Shown one piece after another: positions 31,501 to 39,409 of a stretch of 64,000 nucleotides of DNA. Position 1 is the stretch's first letter, and every line of letters starts with the position of its first letter. This DNA comes from Enterobacter sp. RHBSTW-00994. GTDB taxonomy: Bacteria; Pseudomonadota; Gammaproteobacteria; Enterobacterales; Enterobacteriaceae. The stretch spans positions 2,622,588 to 2,686,587 of the forward strand of contig NZ_CP056199.1 of NCBI RefSeq assembly GCF_013782625.1, read 5' to 3'. The notes under the pieces are model-generated. The model was not told where the DNA came from and did no database searches. It saw only the letters and a list, made by a program, of their open reading frames with translations. Made by a program: the position numbers and the translations under genes.

Positions 31501-32522
31501 TAGTGGCGGGTTAACGGATCCCATGAATGCCAGACCGCATCGCCTGGCTGCACCGATACGCCCCCAGCGCTGAACAGCTCAATACCCGTCACCTTGAGGC
31601 GCATCCCGCTGTCGCCGGGCATAAATGCCGTGGGCACATCGCCAGCCAGCCGGGCGGCCAGGTTGTCGGCCTGCACCAGACAAGGAGCGACCAGGCCAAA
31701 TGTCTGGCCATCAATCTCGCAGCACTCACCGATGGCACTGATATGTGGCAATGAGGTTTGCATCAAGTGGTTCACCACGATGCCTTTGGCACACTGCAAT
31801 CCGCAGTCCTTCGCCAGATGGATGTTGGGCACAACACCGGTTGCCAGCACCACGCGCGTCGCGTCAACCCGGCGACCATTGATAAGCGTGACCGAGTCCG
31901 TACCAATCTCCGCGATCCCGGATGCCAGTTCGCAACAGATACCGCGTTCAGCCAGAGCCTCTTCCAGCAAGCGTCCTGCCTGCTGATCCAACTGCTGTTC
32001 CATCAGCCACGTTCCGCGATGCACCAGCGTGACGTTGTCACAATTTCGCGCCAGTGCAGCGGCGGCCTCAATACCGAGCACGCCCCCACCCAGCACCACA
32101 GCCGGACCAGCGATTGCCATAATGGCGTTGGCATCACCCAGCGTGCGAAAAGGGAAAACATGTGAAGACTCACCGCCGGGTATGGGCGGGACAAATGGCA
32201 CAGACCCCGTCGCAAAGACCAGTTCATCCCACTGCAGTACGCGGTTCGCGGTGCGAACCTCACCGCTCGCCACCTCTACGGCAGCCACTTTTTCCCCCCT
32301 CAACACCGTGACCCCCCGGGCGCGATACCACGCGTCATCGTACAGTTGAATGGCCGCGGCCTGTTTTTCCCCACCCAGCACCGGAGAGAGCTGGATGCGG
32401 TTGTACGCATGCTCCGGCTCATCACCAACAACAGTGATAGTGAAGCGACCGGGAGCCTTCTCGCTCAGCGATGTAATCAGTCGCGTAGCTGCCATGCCAT
32501 TGCCGATAATCACCAGTCGCAT
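28539..32522 (-). CDS. nasB: Fused NasC-NasB-NirD: electron-transfer flavoprotein and assimilatory nitrite reductase
   Basis: A single 1327-residue frame carries three proteins in one. Residues 1-396 are a FAD/NAD reductase like NasC (MRLVIIGNGMAATRL). A new start-like methionine at residue 397 (codon at 31334-31332) begins the NirB/NasB part: FAD/NAD domain (GHGMVSHHFL), BFD cluster ICSCHNVSKGD near 816, and the siroheme/4Fe-4S site CVGSTWC near 1034 plus CTREC. The last 115 or so residues are NirD-like (Rieske fold without iron ligands). NirB and NirD are normally separate, and NasC reduces NasA. The fused product could feed NasA and reduce nitrite to ammonium. No frameshift is visible. Start: AGGAG before the ATG at 32522. 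Confidence 0.93.
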   Translation of the reverse strand: MRLVIIGNGMAATRLITSLSEKAPGRFTITVVGDEPEHAYNRIQLSPVLGGEKQAAAIQLYDDAWYRARGVTVLRGEKVAAVEVASGEVRTANRVLQWDELVFATGSVPFVPPIPGGESSHVFPFRTLGDANAIMAIAGPAVVLGGGVLGIEAAAALARNCDNVTLVHRGTWLMEQQLDQQAGRLLEEALAERGICCELASGIAEIGTDSVTLINGRRVDATRVVLATGVVPNIHLAKDCGLQCAKGIVVNHLMQTSLPHISAIGECCEIDGQTFGLVAPCLVQADNLAARLAGDVPTAFMPGDSGMRLKVTGIELFSAGGVSVQPGDAVWHSWDPLTRHYRRLLIRHGMLAGVQLMGDCRSAATFTDLLATPVPAHVDWLFDRFTTQPQVAGQNAMTKPTLVVVGHGMVSHHFLEDCVNRNLHQQYQIIVFGEERYAAYDRVHLSEYFGGRSADSLSLVQGDFFADNGIELRLSQQVVAIDRDAHVVRTASGHETHWDKLVLATGSYPFVPPVPGRELAGCFVYRTLDDLDHIAAHAENARRGVVIGGGLLGLEAANALKQLGLETHVVEFAPNLMAVQLDNDGAAMLRKKIEALGVGVHTSKATTEIAATDTGLALRFADGEQLDTDMVVFSAGIRPQDALARSGGLAVGERGGICIDAHCRTSDKNVFAIGECSLWEGKVYGLVAPGYQMARVAAAQLAGDDKMFAGADMSTKLKLLGVDVASFGDAHGRTPGALSYQWTHGPQQIYKKIVVSHDSKTLLGGVLVGDAGEYATLLQMMLNGISLPKEPETLILPAVAGNAPKAPGVAALPESAQICSCHNVSKGDICQAVSTGATDMGAIKQCTRAATGCGGCSALVKQVMEYQLAEQGVEVKKDICEHFPYSRQEIYHLVRVNHIHTFDQLISRYGKGHGCEICKPLVGSVLASCWNEYLLKPALLPLQDTNDRYFANIQKDGTYSIVPRMPAGEVTADGLIAIGQIAKRYQLYSKITGGQRIDLFGATLEQLPEIWQALVEAGFETGHAYGKSLRTVKSCVGSTWCRYGVQNSTGLAVTLEHRYKGLRAPHKIKMAVSGCTRECAEAQSKDVGVIATDKGWNLYLCGNGGMKPRHADLFASDLDEATLLRTVDRFLMFYIRTADRLQRTSIWMDNLEGGLDYLREVILDDSLGIAHELEQEMARVVETYQCEWQTTLNDPDRLALFRSEVNSTQTDDKRWQEICAIDEIPEQAGIGARLGRKRIALFRFGKAVYALDDQEPGSSANVLSRGILGDAGGEPVVISPLYKQRIRLRDGRQFENGEPAVRAWPVKIENGKVWVGNEELVMRAEAS

Positions 32523-32535
32523 TGTGTTCTCCTCG

Positions 32536-33324
32536 TTACGCCGCTTTGGGCTGTTTTTCATAGAGGAAATGCAGAATTTGCTGGCGCATATGGTGATAGC
32601 GGCTGTCGTCAGCCAGTTGCACCCGGTTACGTGGGCGTGGCAGGTCAACATGCAGGATTTCACCGACGGTGGCCGCAGGGCCATTGGTCATCATCATGAC
32701 CCGGTCCGAAAGCAGTACCGCTTCATCCACATCGTGGGTAATCAGTACGATGGTGGTGTTTAGCGCCTGCTGAATTTGCATCACCGAATCCTGCAAGTGA
32801 GCGCGCGTGAGCGCATCCAGAGCACCGAACGGTTCATCCATCAGCAGGACTTTGGGTTTCATCGCCAGCGCACGGGCAATACCGACCCGCTGTTTCATTC
32901 CACCGGAGATCTCCCCCGGACGTTTATGCAGCGCATGACCCATCTGCACACGTTCGAGGTTGTGTTCGATCCACTCTTTGCGCTCAGCCTTGCTCATCGT
33001 GCGACGAAAGACCTGGTCTACTGCCAGCGCCACGTTATCAAAGCAGGTGAGCCACGGCAGCAGTGAATGGTTCTGAAACACAACCGCGCGTTCCGGGCCG
33101 GGTCCGGCAATTTCACGGTTATCACAAATCAGCCCGCCCTCTGTGGGCAACGTGATCCCGGCGATCAAGTTCAGCAGCGTGGATTTGCCACACCCCGAGT
33201 GACCAATCAGGCTCACGGTTTCGCCTTCATGAATATCAAAAGAGACATTTTGCAATGCCAGAAACTCGCCGCTGGCAGTGGAAAAACGCTGACTCACCGC
33301 TTGTACCTGAATAATCGGTTTCAT
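32536..33324 (-). CDS. nasD: Nitrate ABC transporter ATP-binding protein NasD
   Basis: A 262-residue ABC ATPase of the nitrate/sulfonate/taurine class. Walker A GHSGCGKSTLL, signature SGGMKQR, Walker B LLMDEPFGALD and the switch His in LITHDVDEA are present. It energises nitrate import with NasE and NasF. The ATG at 33324 follows AGGAG by 5 bases, so the GTG two codons upstream is less likely. It lies 13 bp before the fused nasB gene and 9 bp after nasE. Confidence 0.94.
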   Translation of the reverse strand: MKPIIQVQAVSQRFSTASGEFLALQNVSFDIHEGETVSLIGHSGCGKSTLLNLIAGITLPTEGGLICDNREIAGPGPERAVVFQNHSLLPWLTCFDNVALAVDQVFRRTMSKAERKEWIEHNLERVQMGHALHKRPGEISGGMKQRVGIARALAMKPKVLLMDEPFGALDALTRAHLQDSVMQIQQALNTTIVLITHDVDEAVLLSDRVMMMTNGPAATVGEILHVDLPRPRNRVQLADDSRYHHMRQQILHFLYEKQPKAA

Positions 33325-33333
33325 GTTCACTCC

Positions 33334-34215
33334 TTATTTTTCCTGCCAGCTAAAACGGCGGGCAATCAGCATCAGCCCCTGCTCCAGCAGCAACCCCACC
33401 ACGCCAATAATGACGATGGCGATGAGAATATTTTCGACGTTAAGGTTGTTCCACTCGTTCCAGATCCAGAACCCAATACCCAGCCCACCCGTTAGCATTT
33501 CGGCCGCGACAATGACCAACCAGGCAATGCCGATAGAGAGGCGAACCCCGGTCAATACCGCAGGCAGCACAGCCGGAAAAAGAATGCGCCGCATGATGGT
33601 CCACTCAGAAAGCTGCAACACCCGCGCAACGTTGAGGTAATCCTGTGGAATACGGCGTACACCTTCGGCAGTGTTAATGACCATTGGCCAGATGGAGCAG
33701 ATAAAAATGGTCCAGCTCGATGCCGGTTCCGCTTTCTGGAACAACAGCAGACCAATAGGCAGCCAGGCCAGTGGACTCACGGGTCTCAGGAGCGCAACCA
33801 GCGGTGTAAACATGCGTGAGACAAAGGTAAAGCGACCAATCAGGAAGCCCATCGGGATCCCCACCAACGCTGCCAGGCCAAAGCCCACGGCGACCCGCTG
33901 TAAAGAGGCCAGCACGTTCCAGCCGATCCCCATGTCGTTGGGCCCATCGCGATAAAACGGGTCTGCGAACAGGGTAAGTGCAGAGTCAAACGTACTCAGA
34001 GGGGTCGGAAAACCTTTGCTGTTAATTGCAGCCAGTTGCCAGCAAACCACCAGCAGTCCAAGCCCAAGAAAACCAGGAATGATGCGCTGAAGCAGGGCAT
34101 TTAACCGGCGAGCATACGCCGGGGCACGACGACGAACCTGAACCGGCGGAAGCACAATCACCTCGCCGCCTGTCGGTTTTTCTTCAACGGATTGTCTGTT
34201 TTGCAGATGCGTCAT
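33334..34215 (-). CDS. nasE: Nitrate ABC transporter permease NasE
   Basis: The 293-residue permease (NrtB type) has a basic cytoplasmic N-terminus (QVRRRAPAYARRLNAL) and about six membrane segments. The EAA-like coupling loop reads RRIPQDYLNVARVLQLSEWTIMRRILFPAVLPA (about residues 185-217). It forms the inner-membrane channel for nitrate with the NasD ATPase. Its start is 2 bp from the nasF stop. Confidence 0.94.
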   Translation of the reverse strand: MTHLQNRQSVEEKPTGGEVIVLPPVQVRRRAPAYARRLNALLQRIIPGFLGLGLLVVCWQLAAINSKGFPTPLSTFDSALTLFADPFYRDGPNDMGIGWNVLASLQRVAVGFGLAALVGIPMGFLIGRFTFVSRMFTPLVALLRPVSPLAWLPIGLLLFQKAEPASSWTIFICSIWPMVINTAEGVRRIPQDYLNVARVLQLSEWTIMRRILFPAVLPAVLTGVRLSIGIAWLVIVAAEMLTGGLGIGFWIWNEWNNLNVENILIAIVIIGVVGLLLEQGLMLIARRFSWQEK

Positions 34216-34217
34216 AA

Positions 34218-35465
34218 TCAGGCCCCTTTACGATGAATGGCGAAGCGGTTTGCGTAGCCTTCCGGATCGAGACCGTTCCACACGGTTCCGTCCATTAAGG
34301 TGCTACTGCGCATGGGTGACGATGGCGCACTGATGCCACCTACCGCTGTGGCCGCGTCCTGCCAGACTGATGTCTGGTTAATACGTTGGGCAATAGCGGC
34401 ATAGTCCGGCTCCGTTTTGAGCAATCCCCAGCGACGGAACTGGGTTAAAAACCACATGCCGTCGGATAACCACGGATAACTGACCGCACCGTCATTGAAG
34501 AAGCGGATCGGGTGTGCATCCTGCCAGCGCTGGCCGATGCCGTTGTCGTATTCCCCCAGCATGCGTCCGGTGAGGTACTGCTCTTTAGTGTTAAGCCATG
34601 CACGACGAGAGAGGATCTGCGCGGTTTCACGTTTGTTATCCGGGGATGCGTCAATCCATCGTGCAGCGTCCAGAACGGCGCTAACCAGTGCTCGCGCTGT
34701 ATGCGGGTTTTTCTCGACCCAGTCACGTCGGGTCCCGAGGATCTTTTCCGGATGTTCCGGCCAGATAGATTGCGAGGTAGCGGCTGTAAAACCGATACGG
34801 TCGTTGATGGCCCGCGCGTTCCAGGGCTCACCGACACAAAAACCGACCATGTTGCCAATGCGCATATTCATGACCATCTGCGGCGGCGGTACAACCACGG
34901 TGCGAACATCATCAAACGGATTGATCCCTGCGCTCGCCAGCCAGTAGTAAAGCCACATGGCATGTGTTCCCGTCGGGAAAGTGTGCGCAAAGGTGTATGT
35001 CCCTGGAGCCTGCTGCCCTATCAGCTTTTGCAGCCCGTCGACGTCACGAACCCCCTTTTCTGCCAGATCGCTGGAAAGGGTAATCGCCTGACCGTTATGG
35101 TTAAGCGTCATCAGGTTCGCCATCGGTTGTGGCTTACCGGCAATTCCCAGCTCCAGCCCGTACAGCAGGCCGTAAAGTATGTGCGCCGCATCCAGTTCGC
35201 CCGCGACCAGTTTGTCGCGTACAGCAGCCCAGCTCGCCTCTTTGGTGGGCACAATGGTGATACCGTATTTTTTATCAAACCCTTTAAGTGCTGCGATAAC
35301 GACGGGAGCGCAGTCGGTCAGGGGGATAAACCCGATTCGCACGGTCTCTTGCTCCGGCTTATCCGACCCACCCGCCCACGCCGCCTGCATGACACCCGGT
35401 AACAGCATCGCGCCACTTGCCAGCATACTGGCCTGCAAAAATCGCCGTCTCGACAAATCCGCCAT
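34218..35465 (-). CDS. nasF: Periplasmic nitrate-binding protein NasF
   Basis: The 415-residue protein binds nitrate (and probably nitrite) for the NasED transporter. The twin-arginine signal is SRRRFLQASMLASGAM, ending near AWA at about residue 31, so it should be exported folded by Tat. The mature part is NrtA/SsuA-like (IGFIPLTDCAPVVIAALKGF, then KEASWAAVRDKLVAGELDAAHIL). The ATG at 35465 gives MADLSRRRFL with a CAGGAG ahead of it. It is the first gene of the operon and follows a regulated leader. Confidence 0.95.
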   Translation of the reverse strand: MADLSRRRFLQASMLASGAMLLPGVMQAAWAGGSDKPEQETVRIGFIPLTDCAPVVIAALKGFDKKYGITIVPTKEASWAAVRDKLVAGELDAAHILYGLLYGLELGIAGKPQPMANLMTLNHNGQAITLSSDLAEKGVRDVDGLQKLIGQQAPGTYTFAHTFPTGTHAMWLYYWLASAGINPFDDVRTVVVPPPQMVMNMRIGNMVGFCVGEPWNARAINDRIGFTAATSQSIWPEHPEKILGTRRDWVEKNPHTARALVSAVLDAARWIDASPDNKRETAQILSRRAWLNTKEQYLTGRMLGEYDNGIGQRWQDAHPIRFFNDGAVSYPWLSDGMWFLTQFRRWGLLKTEPDYAAIAQRINQTSVWQDAATAVGGISAPSSPMRSSTLMDGTVWNGLDPEGYANRFAIHRKGA

Positions 35466-35578
35466 GACCCACTCCTGAATAAAAAGCAAAAAAAAGCGCC
35501 CGACAATGCCGTAGCACTGTTGGACGCCTTTATCCCGAAGACGCATGCACCGCCGTTGGTGCATCGTCAAAAAATGGT
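35466..35578 (-). ncRNA. nasF leader attenuator (NasR antitermination target)
   Basis: From a start near 35578 the RNA carries a hairpin TGCACC-AACGGC-GGTGCA (minus strand, 35547-35564). Its six-base loop has A first and G fourth, the pattern recognised by ANTAR proteins such as NasR. A terminator follows at 35496-35527: 14-bp stem with one mismatch, TACG-type loop, then eight Us. The nasF ribosome binding site comes next. In Klebsiella oxytoca NasR plus nitrate or nitrite stops this terminator from forming. I could not assign a second ANTAR hairpin. Confidence 0.85.
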
Positions 35579-35588
35579 AATCAGTTAA

Positions 35589-35604
35589 TGCAAAGTAGAT
35601 GCCA
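35589..35604 (-). promoter_or_regulatory. nasF sigma-54 promoter
   Basis: On the minus strand TGGCAT-N5-TTGCA matches the -24/-12 consensus (TGGCAC-N5-TTGCW), with GG and GC twelve bases apart. It places the start near 35578, just ahead of the leader hairpins, so transcription should depend on RpoN. Confidence 0.85.
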
Positions 35605-35653
35605 GGTTTTATGCTCTGTTTTACGGGTGATAACCTGCCTCAGGAGAGATTTA

Positions 35654-35692
35654 CGCACCTCAACCATGCAGTAAATGCCCACTGATTGTGCA
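35654..35692. promoter_or_regulatory. Two NtrC-like enhancer sites
   Basis: Read on the minus strand, TGCACA-N5-TGGGCA (35676-35692) and TGCATG-N5-GGTGCG (35654-35670) each resemble the NtrC consensus TGCACC-N5-GGTGCA. Their centres lie near -106 and -84 from the predicted start, a normal enhancer position. The first site begins one base after the nasR stop. Confidence 0.75.
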
Positions 35693-35693
35693 A

Positions 35694-36878
35694 CTACTCC
35701 TTTGGTATTACCTGCCACAATGTTTTTACGGTAAGCAATGCGTGAGCGATATCCACCATCCGCTGGTTTTTATCCATCGCCATTTTTCGCAAGGCATACC
35801 ACGCCTGTTCTTCACTCATATTCTGGTGTGCCATCAGCACGCTTTTCGCTTTATCAATGATCTTCCTCTCTTCCAGCGTATCGCGTAGCGATGCAAGTTG
35901 GCGGGACAGCAGCTCAATCTCGCGGGCCTGCTGGCGAAGCAGTGGCAACAACGGTTTATCCGGATAGCACGCGAGGGGATCGTCTTGTTCATCATCCACA
36001 GGCGTTATCTCATCGTCATTCTGGATGCGCGCATCCACCGCCATCATCAGGTCGGCGATAACGATCTCTTCAAGGGTTCTCAGATGCTCAAGACGCGCGG
36101 TTTGTCGCGCAAACCAGTGAAGCGCCGTATGACCATTGTCTGCGCCAGGCTGACGGGTACAGGCAACTCGCCTGAGTTGCTCAGTCTCCAGACACGGCTG
36201 ACAATTGAGCATAAATGTCTCCCGCACATCTTCGCGGCAGCACGATAAAAAGACATCAAAGCAGGACTGCTGCCCATCAATGCGGTCGACCAGCCTCTGA
36301 CGAGTATCATCACTGAAAAAACCCTGCGTGAAGCCAATTGCGCCCAGCGCGCGCTCTTGCCCTGCCAGCTCTTTGCCCTGCATCAGGCTGTAGAGCGCGA
36401 CGAATCGCCCCGCAATTTGCGGATCATCAATGCTGTCATTCAGTTGTGGCACGATACTGAGCAGATGACGGAGTATACGGCTGTAGTGCTCCATCGCCTG
36501 AGGTGCGGTGATGTTTTGCTCGCTTACGCCATCACGCAGTGCCGAAAGCCCATCCAGACTTTGTATCGCACTCGCAATGCGTTCACACACGGTACTGCCG
36601 GGCATGGGGGATTGTTCATCGAGGATACGGTAAAGCGCGGCGAGATTATCATCCGCTAACGCCCGGCTGGCTTTGCATTCCAGGGCATACAACGTTCCCT
36701 GGGAACAGAGCCAGACATTTGACGCCCCACGCTCGCACTGTAGCATATGCGCCAGACGGCTGATGCCGTTCACGAGTGAGCCCAGTTGTGCCAGTGTGTT
36801 GAGCTGTTGTCGACGCATCTGCTTTGCGCGCTGGAACCATTCAATTGCGCCAGGTGAACGGCCAGCCATTATTGTCAT
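35694..36878 (-). CDS. nasR: Nitrate/nitrite-responsive antiterminator NasR
   Basis: The 394-residue RNA-binding regulator has an N-terminal NIT (nitrate-sensing) domain, all helical, from about residue 40 to 290 (for example MLQCERGASNVWLCS with the nitrate-contact Arg near 50). A C-terminal ANTAR domain lies at about 325-385 (LSRQLASLRDTLEERKIIDKAKSVLMAHQNMSEEQAWYALRKMAMD). It binds the nasF leader hairpin when nitrate or nitrite is present and lets transcription continue. It sits immediately upstream of the nas operon, transcribed the same way. The ATG at 36878 follows GGGAG. Confidence 0.95.
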   Translation of the reverse strand: MTIMAGRSPGAIEWFQRAKQMRRQQLNTLAQLGSLVNGISRLAHMLQCERGASNVWLCSQGTLYALECKASRALADDNLAALYRILDEQSPMPGSTVCERIASAIQSLDGLSALRDGVSEQNITAPQAMEHYSRILRHLLSIVPQLNDSIDDPQIAGRFVALYSLMQGKELAGQERALGAIGFTQGFFSDDTRQRLVDRIDGQQSCFDVFLSCCREDVRETFMLNCQPCLETEQLRRVACTRQPGADNGHTALHWFARQTARLEHLRTLEEIVIADLMMAVDARIQNDDEITPVDDEQDDPLACYPDKPLLPLLRQQAREIELLSRQLASLRDTLEERKIIDKAKSVLMAHQNMSEEQAWYALRKMAMDKNQRMVDIAHALLTVKTLWQVIPKE

Positions 36879-36951
36879 GCTTACTCTCCCGGTTCGGTAT
36901 TATCGGTTGAGATAAGCAATATTCGTGCCTTATCAAAGAACAGGAGTCAAC

Positions 36952-37305
36952 ATGCAGAAGATTGTAATCGTCGCCAACGGTGCGGCATATGGCAGTGAAT
37001 CCCTCTTCAACAGTCTGCGTCTGGCGATTGCCCTGCGCGATCAGGACAGCGAACTGCAATTACGTCTCTTTTTAATGTCTGATGCGGTCACCGCCGGACT
37101 GAAGGGGCAAAAACCCGCCGAGGGATATAACATCCAGCAAATGCTGGAAATTCTGACGGCGCAAAATGTCCCGGTGAAACTGTGCAAGACCTGCACTGAC
37201 GGACGGGGTATCACGGAATTACCGCTGATTGACGGAGTTGCAATTGGAACCCTGGTCGAACTGGCTCAATGGACACTTACCGCAGATAAAGTATTAACTT
37301 TTTAA
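36952..37305 (+). CDS. ychN: DsrE-family protein YchN
   Basis: The 117-residue protein matches E. coli YchN. It has the DsrE/F-like fold that forms hexamers, with the conserved cysteines in KLCKTCTDGRG (about residues 78-88). Such proteins are linked to sulfur transfer, but the role of YchN is not settled. The ATG at 36952 follows CAGGAG by 5 bases. In E. coli ychN neighbours ychO; here the nas cluster separates them. Confidence 0.95.
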   Translation: MQKIVIVANGAAYGSESLFNSLRLAIALRDQDSELQLRLFLMSDAVTAGLKGQKPAEGYNIQQMLEILTAQNVPVKLCKTCTDGRGITELPLIDGVAIGTLVELAQWTLTADKVLTF

Positions 37306-37352
37306 TAATATATTCTGAAAAATATTATTTTCTTATGGACGCGGTTTCAGCA

Positions 37353-37380
37353 TCAAGTTTACCTGCCGGGTTGCCGATAG
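37353..37380 (+). promoter_or_regulatory. Candidate sigma-28 (FliA) promoter for the chemoreceptor
   Basis: TCAAGTTT (37353-37360) and GCCGATAG (37373-37380) resemble the flagellar consensus TAAAGTTT-N11-GCCGATAA, with the -35 and -10 separated by 16 bases after TCAA. It lies 33 bp before the MCP start and fits late flagellar-class expression. Confidence 0.75.
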
Positions 37381-37412
37381 GCATGTGAAACAACACAGCA
37401 GGTATTTTACTT

Positions 37413-39197
37413 ATGTTCAGATCAATTCGCGCACGCATCATTGCCGCGACGACAGGCTGTCTGATCGTCGCCCTTATTCTTAACACCGTTATCAACTTTC
37501 AGGTTACTCGCCAGGATAACCAGCAATCGCAACGCGATATTCTGACCAGCACCAGTGCCAGCCACAATATGGCGATTGCCGACTGGGTAAACAGCAAAAT
37601 GACCGTGATCGCCTCTGCGCAAAACGTGGCGCTAAGCGATGATCCGGTTCCGGTGTTTAAACAACTCGCCGAGGCCGGTGGTTTTACTAACGTCTACGTG
37701 GGTTATGCCAGTAAAACGGCGAAATTCTCCGACCCTGCCGGCGTGCCTGCTGATTACGACCCTACCGTCCGCCCGTGGTATCAGCAGGTCGTCAGCACCG
37801 ATGCCCCTGTCGTAACTGCCCCTTACGTTGATGCCGGAACCGGTAAACTGGTCGTGACCTTTGCCGTACCGGTCAAAGACAATGGCACGCTTAAAGCCGT
37901 GGTGGCGGGCGATGTGGCGATGGACAGCGTGGTGGCTAACGTTCGCGGGATCCATCCTACACCTGCAAGCAGTGGCTTACTGGTTGATAGCGACGGTACA
38001 GTCATTGCCGCCAACGATCCCGCTCTGACGCTGAAACCCTTTAGTGAAACCGTCAAAGACGCTGATTTCACTGCCCTGAAAAGCGGCGTTTCGGTTGATG
38101 GGTTATTTAATGGTGTCGAGAAAACCTTTATAGCAACGCCCGTCGCCGGTACACACTGGATGCTGGTGGTTGCCCTCGATAACAACGATGCCACCTCCGG
38201 AATGCGCTCTCTGCTGAAAGCCTCCGCGATCTCCCTGGTGATCCTTGCCCTGCTCAGCGGAGCCATTGTCCATTTCCTGATTGCCCGCCTGCTCAGACGC
38301 TTGTCCGATATCCGTGATGCTATGCACGCCATCGCCAACGGGACCAACGATCTTTCCCAGCGTCTTCCGGACAGCGGTGACGATGAGGTGGCGCAAATCG
38401 CGCAGGCCTTCAATGCGTTCAGTGACAAATTATCCGTGGTGATGGTGCAGTTACGCGATGCCAGCGCATCGGTAAAAAATGCAGCACAGGAGATTGCCGC
38501 GGGTAACCAGGATCTCTCCGGGCGTACCGAACAGGCTGCCTCCAGCCTGCGTGAAACGGCAAGTGCCGTTGAGCAAATCACAGCCTCCGTGACCCAGTCA
38601 AACGAGTCCGCAGCGGAAGCAAACGATCAGGCAAGCAAAGCCTCGGCTGCCGCATCGCGCGGAGGGGATGTCGTTTCTCAGGCAATCTCGACCATGCAAT
38701 CTATCGAAGTGGCTTCTGCCAAGATTGGTGATATCACCAGTGTGATTGATGGCATTGCCTTCCAGACGAACATTCTGGCGCTGAATGCGTCGGTAGAAGC
38801 GGCGCGAGCCGGAGAACAGGGGCGCGGGTTTGCCGTTGTCGCCGGAGAGGTTCGTAACCTTGCCAGCCGCAGCGCACAAGCCGCCAAAGAGATTAAATCC
38901 CTGATCGACTCCACTACCGACAGCGTGGCAACCGGTTCTCGCTATGTCCATCTGGCAGGCGAAAGCATGGACGAGATCCGCTCCAGCATCGGCAGTGTGT
39001 CCGGGATTATGCGTGAGATTTCAATCGCCACCAGCGAGCAGATGAAAGGTATCCATGAGATTAACCATGCGGTGACGCATCTTGATCGAATGGTACAGCA
39101 GAATGCCGAACTGGTTGTCGAATCCGCCGCCGCCGCCAGTGCGCTGCAGAGCCAGGCGGGCGACCTCGCTGAAACTGCCGGGCATTTCCGCATTTAA
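37413..39197 (+). CDS. Methyl-accepting chemotaxis protein
   Basis: The 594-residue chemoreceptor has a membrane segment at about 8-28, a dCache-type periplasmic sensor (about 35-262; YDPTVRPWYQQ, DVAMDSVV and ATPVAGTHWMLV motifs), a second membrane segment at about 268-290, a HAMP domain and a signalling helix bundle. The highly conserved tip IDGIAFQTNILALNASVEAA is at about 442-462. There is no C-terminal NWETF-like pentapeptide, so CheR and CheB probably reach it through other receptors. The ligand is unknown; dCache domains mostly bind amino acids or carboxylates. It is not in E. coli at this locus. Confidence 0.93.
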   Translation: MFRSIRARIIAATTGCLIVALILNTVINFQVTRQDNQQSQRDILTSTSASHNMAIADWVNSKMTVIASAQNVALSDDPVPVFKQLAEAGGFTNVYVGYASKTAKFSDPAGVPADYDPTVRPWYQQVVSTDAPVVTAPYVDAGTGKLVVTFAVPVKDNGTLKAVVAGDVAMDSVVANVRGIHPTPASSGLLVDSDGTVIAANDPALTLKPFSETVKDADFTALKSGVSVDGLFNGVEKTFIATPVAGTHWMLVVALDNNDATSGMRSLLKASAISLVILALLSGAIVHFLIARLLRRLSDIRDAMHAIANGTNDLSQRLPDSGDDEVAQIAQAFNAFSDKLSVVMVQLRDASASVKNAAQEIAAGNQDLSGRTEQAASSLRETASAVEQITASVTQSNESAAEANDQASKASAAASRGGDVVSQAISTMQSIEVASAKIGDITSVIDGIAFQTNILALNASVEAARAGEQGRGFAVVAGEVRNLASRSAQAAKEIKSLIDSTTDSVATGSRYVHLAGESMDEIRSSIGSVSGIMREISIATSEQMKGIHEINHAVTHLDRMVQQNAELVVESAAAASALQSQAGDLAETAGHFRI

Positions 39198-39409
39198 TTT
39201 TATTCAGGCGCGTCTTTACCTTGTTAAATACGCGCCAGCTGAATGCTTTCAGGTGTTTTGTCATTTTTGTTTAAACGTTATGCAATTTTTTGATCAAAAT
39301 CAGCATCTCACCCCCTCCCGTTTGGTGTTATGCCATGAGTGAATTGTGAACAACATCACGCTCAGGATTGGCTGCAAGGAGAGCGTCGTTTCGGACTACG
39401 GGGTAAATA

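Noticed and set aside
34512-35402. A 296-codon plus-strand frame opposite nasF
   Set aside because: Antisense to conserved nasF, with no family resemblance.
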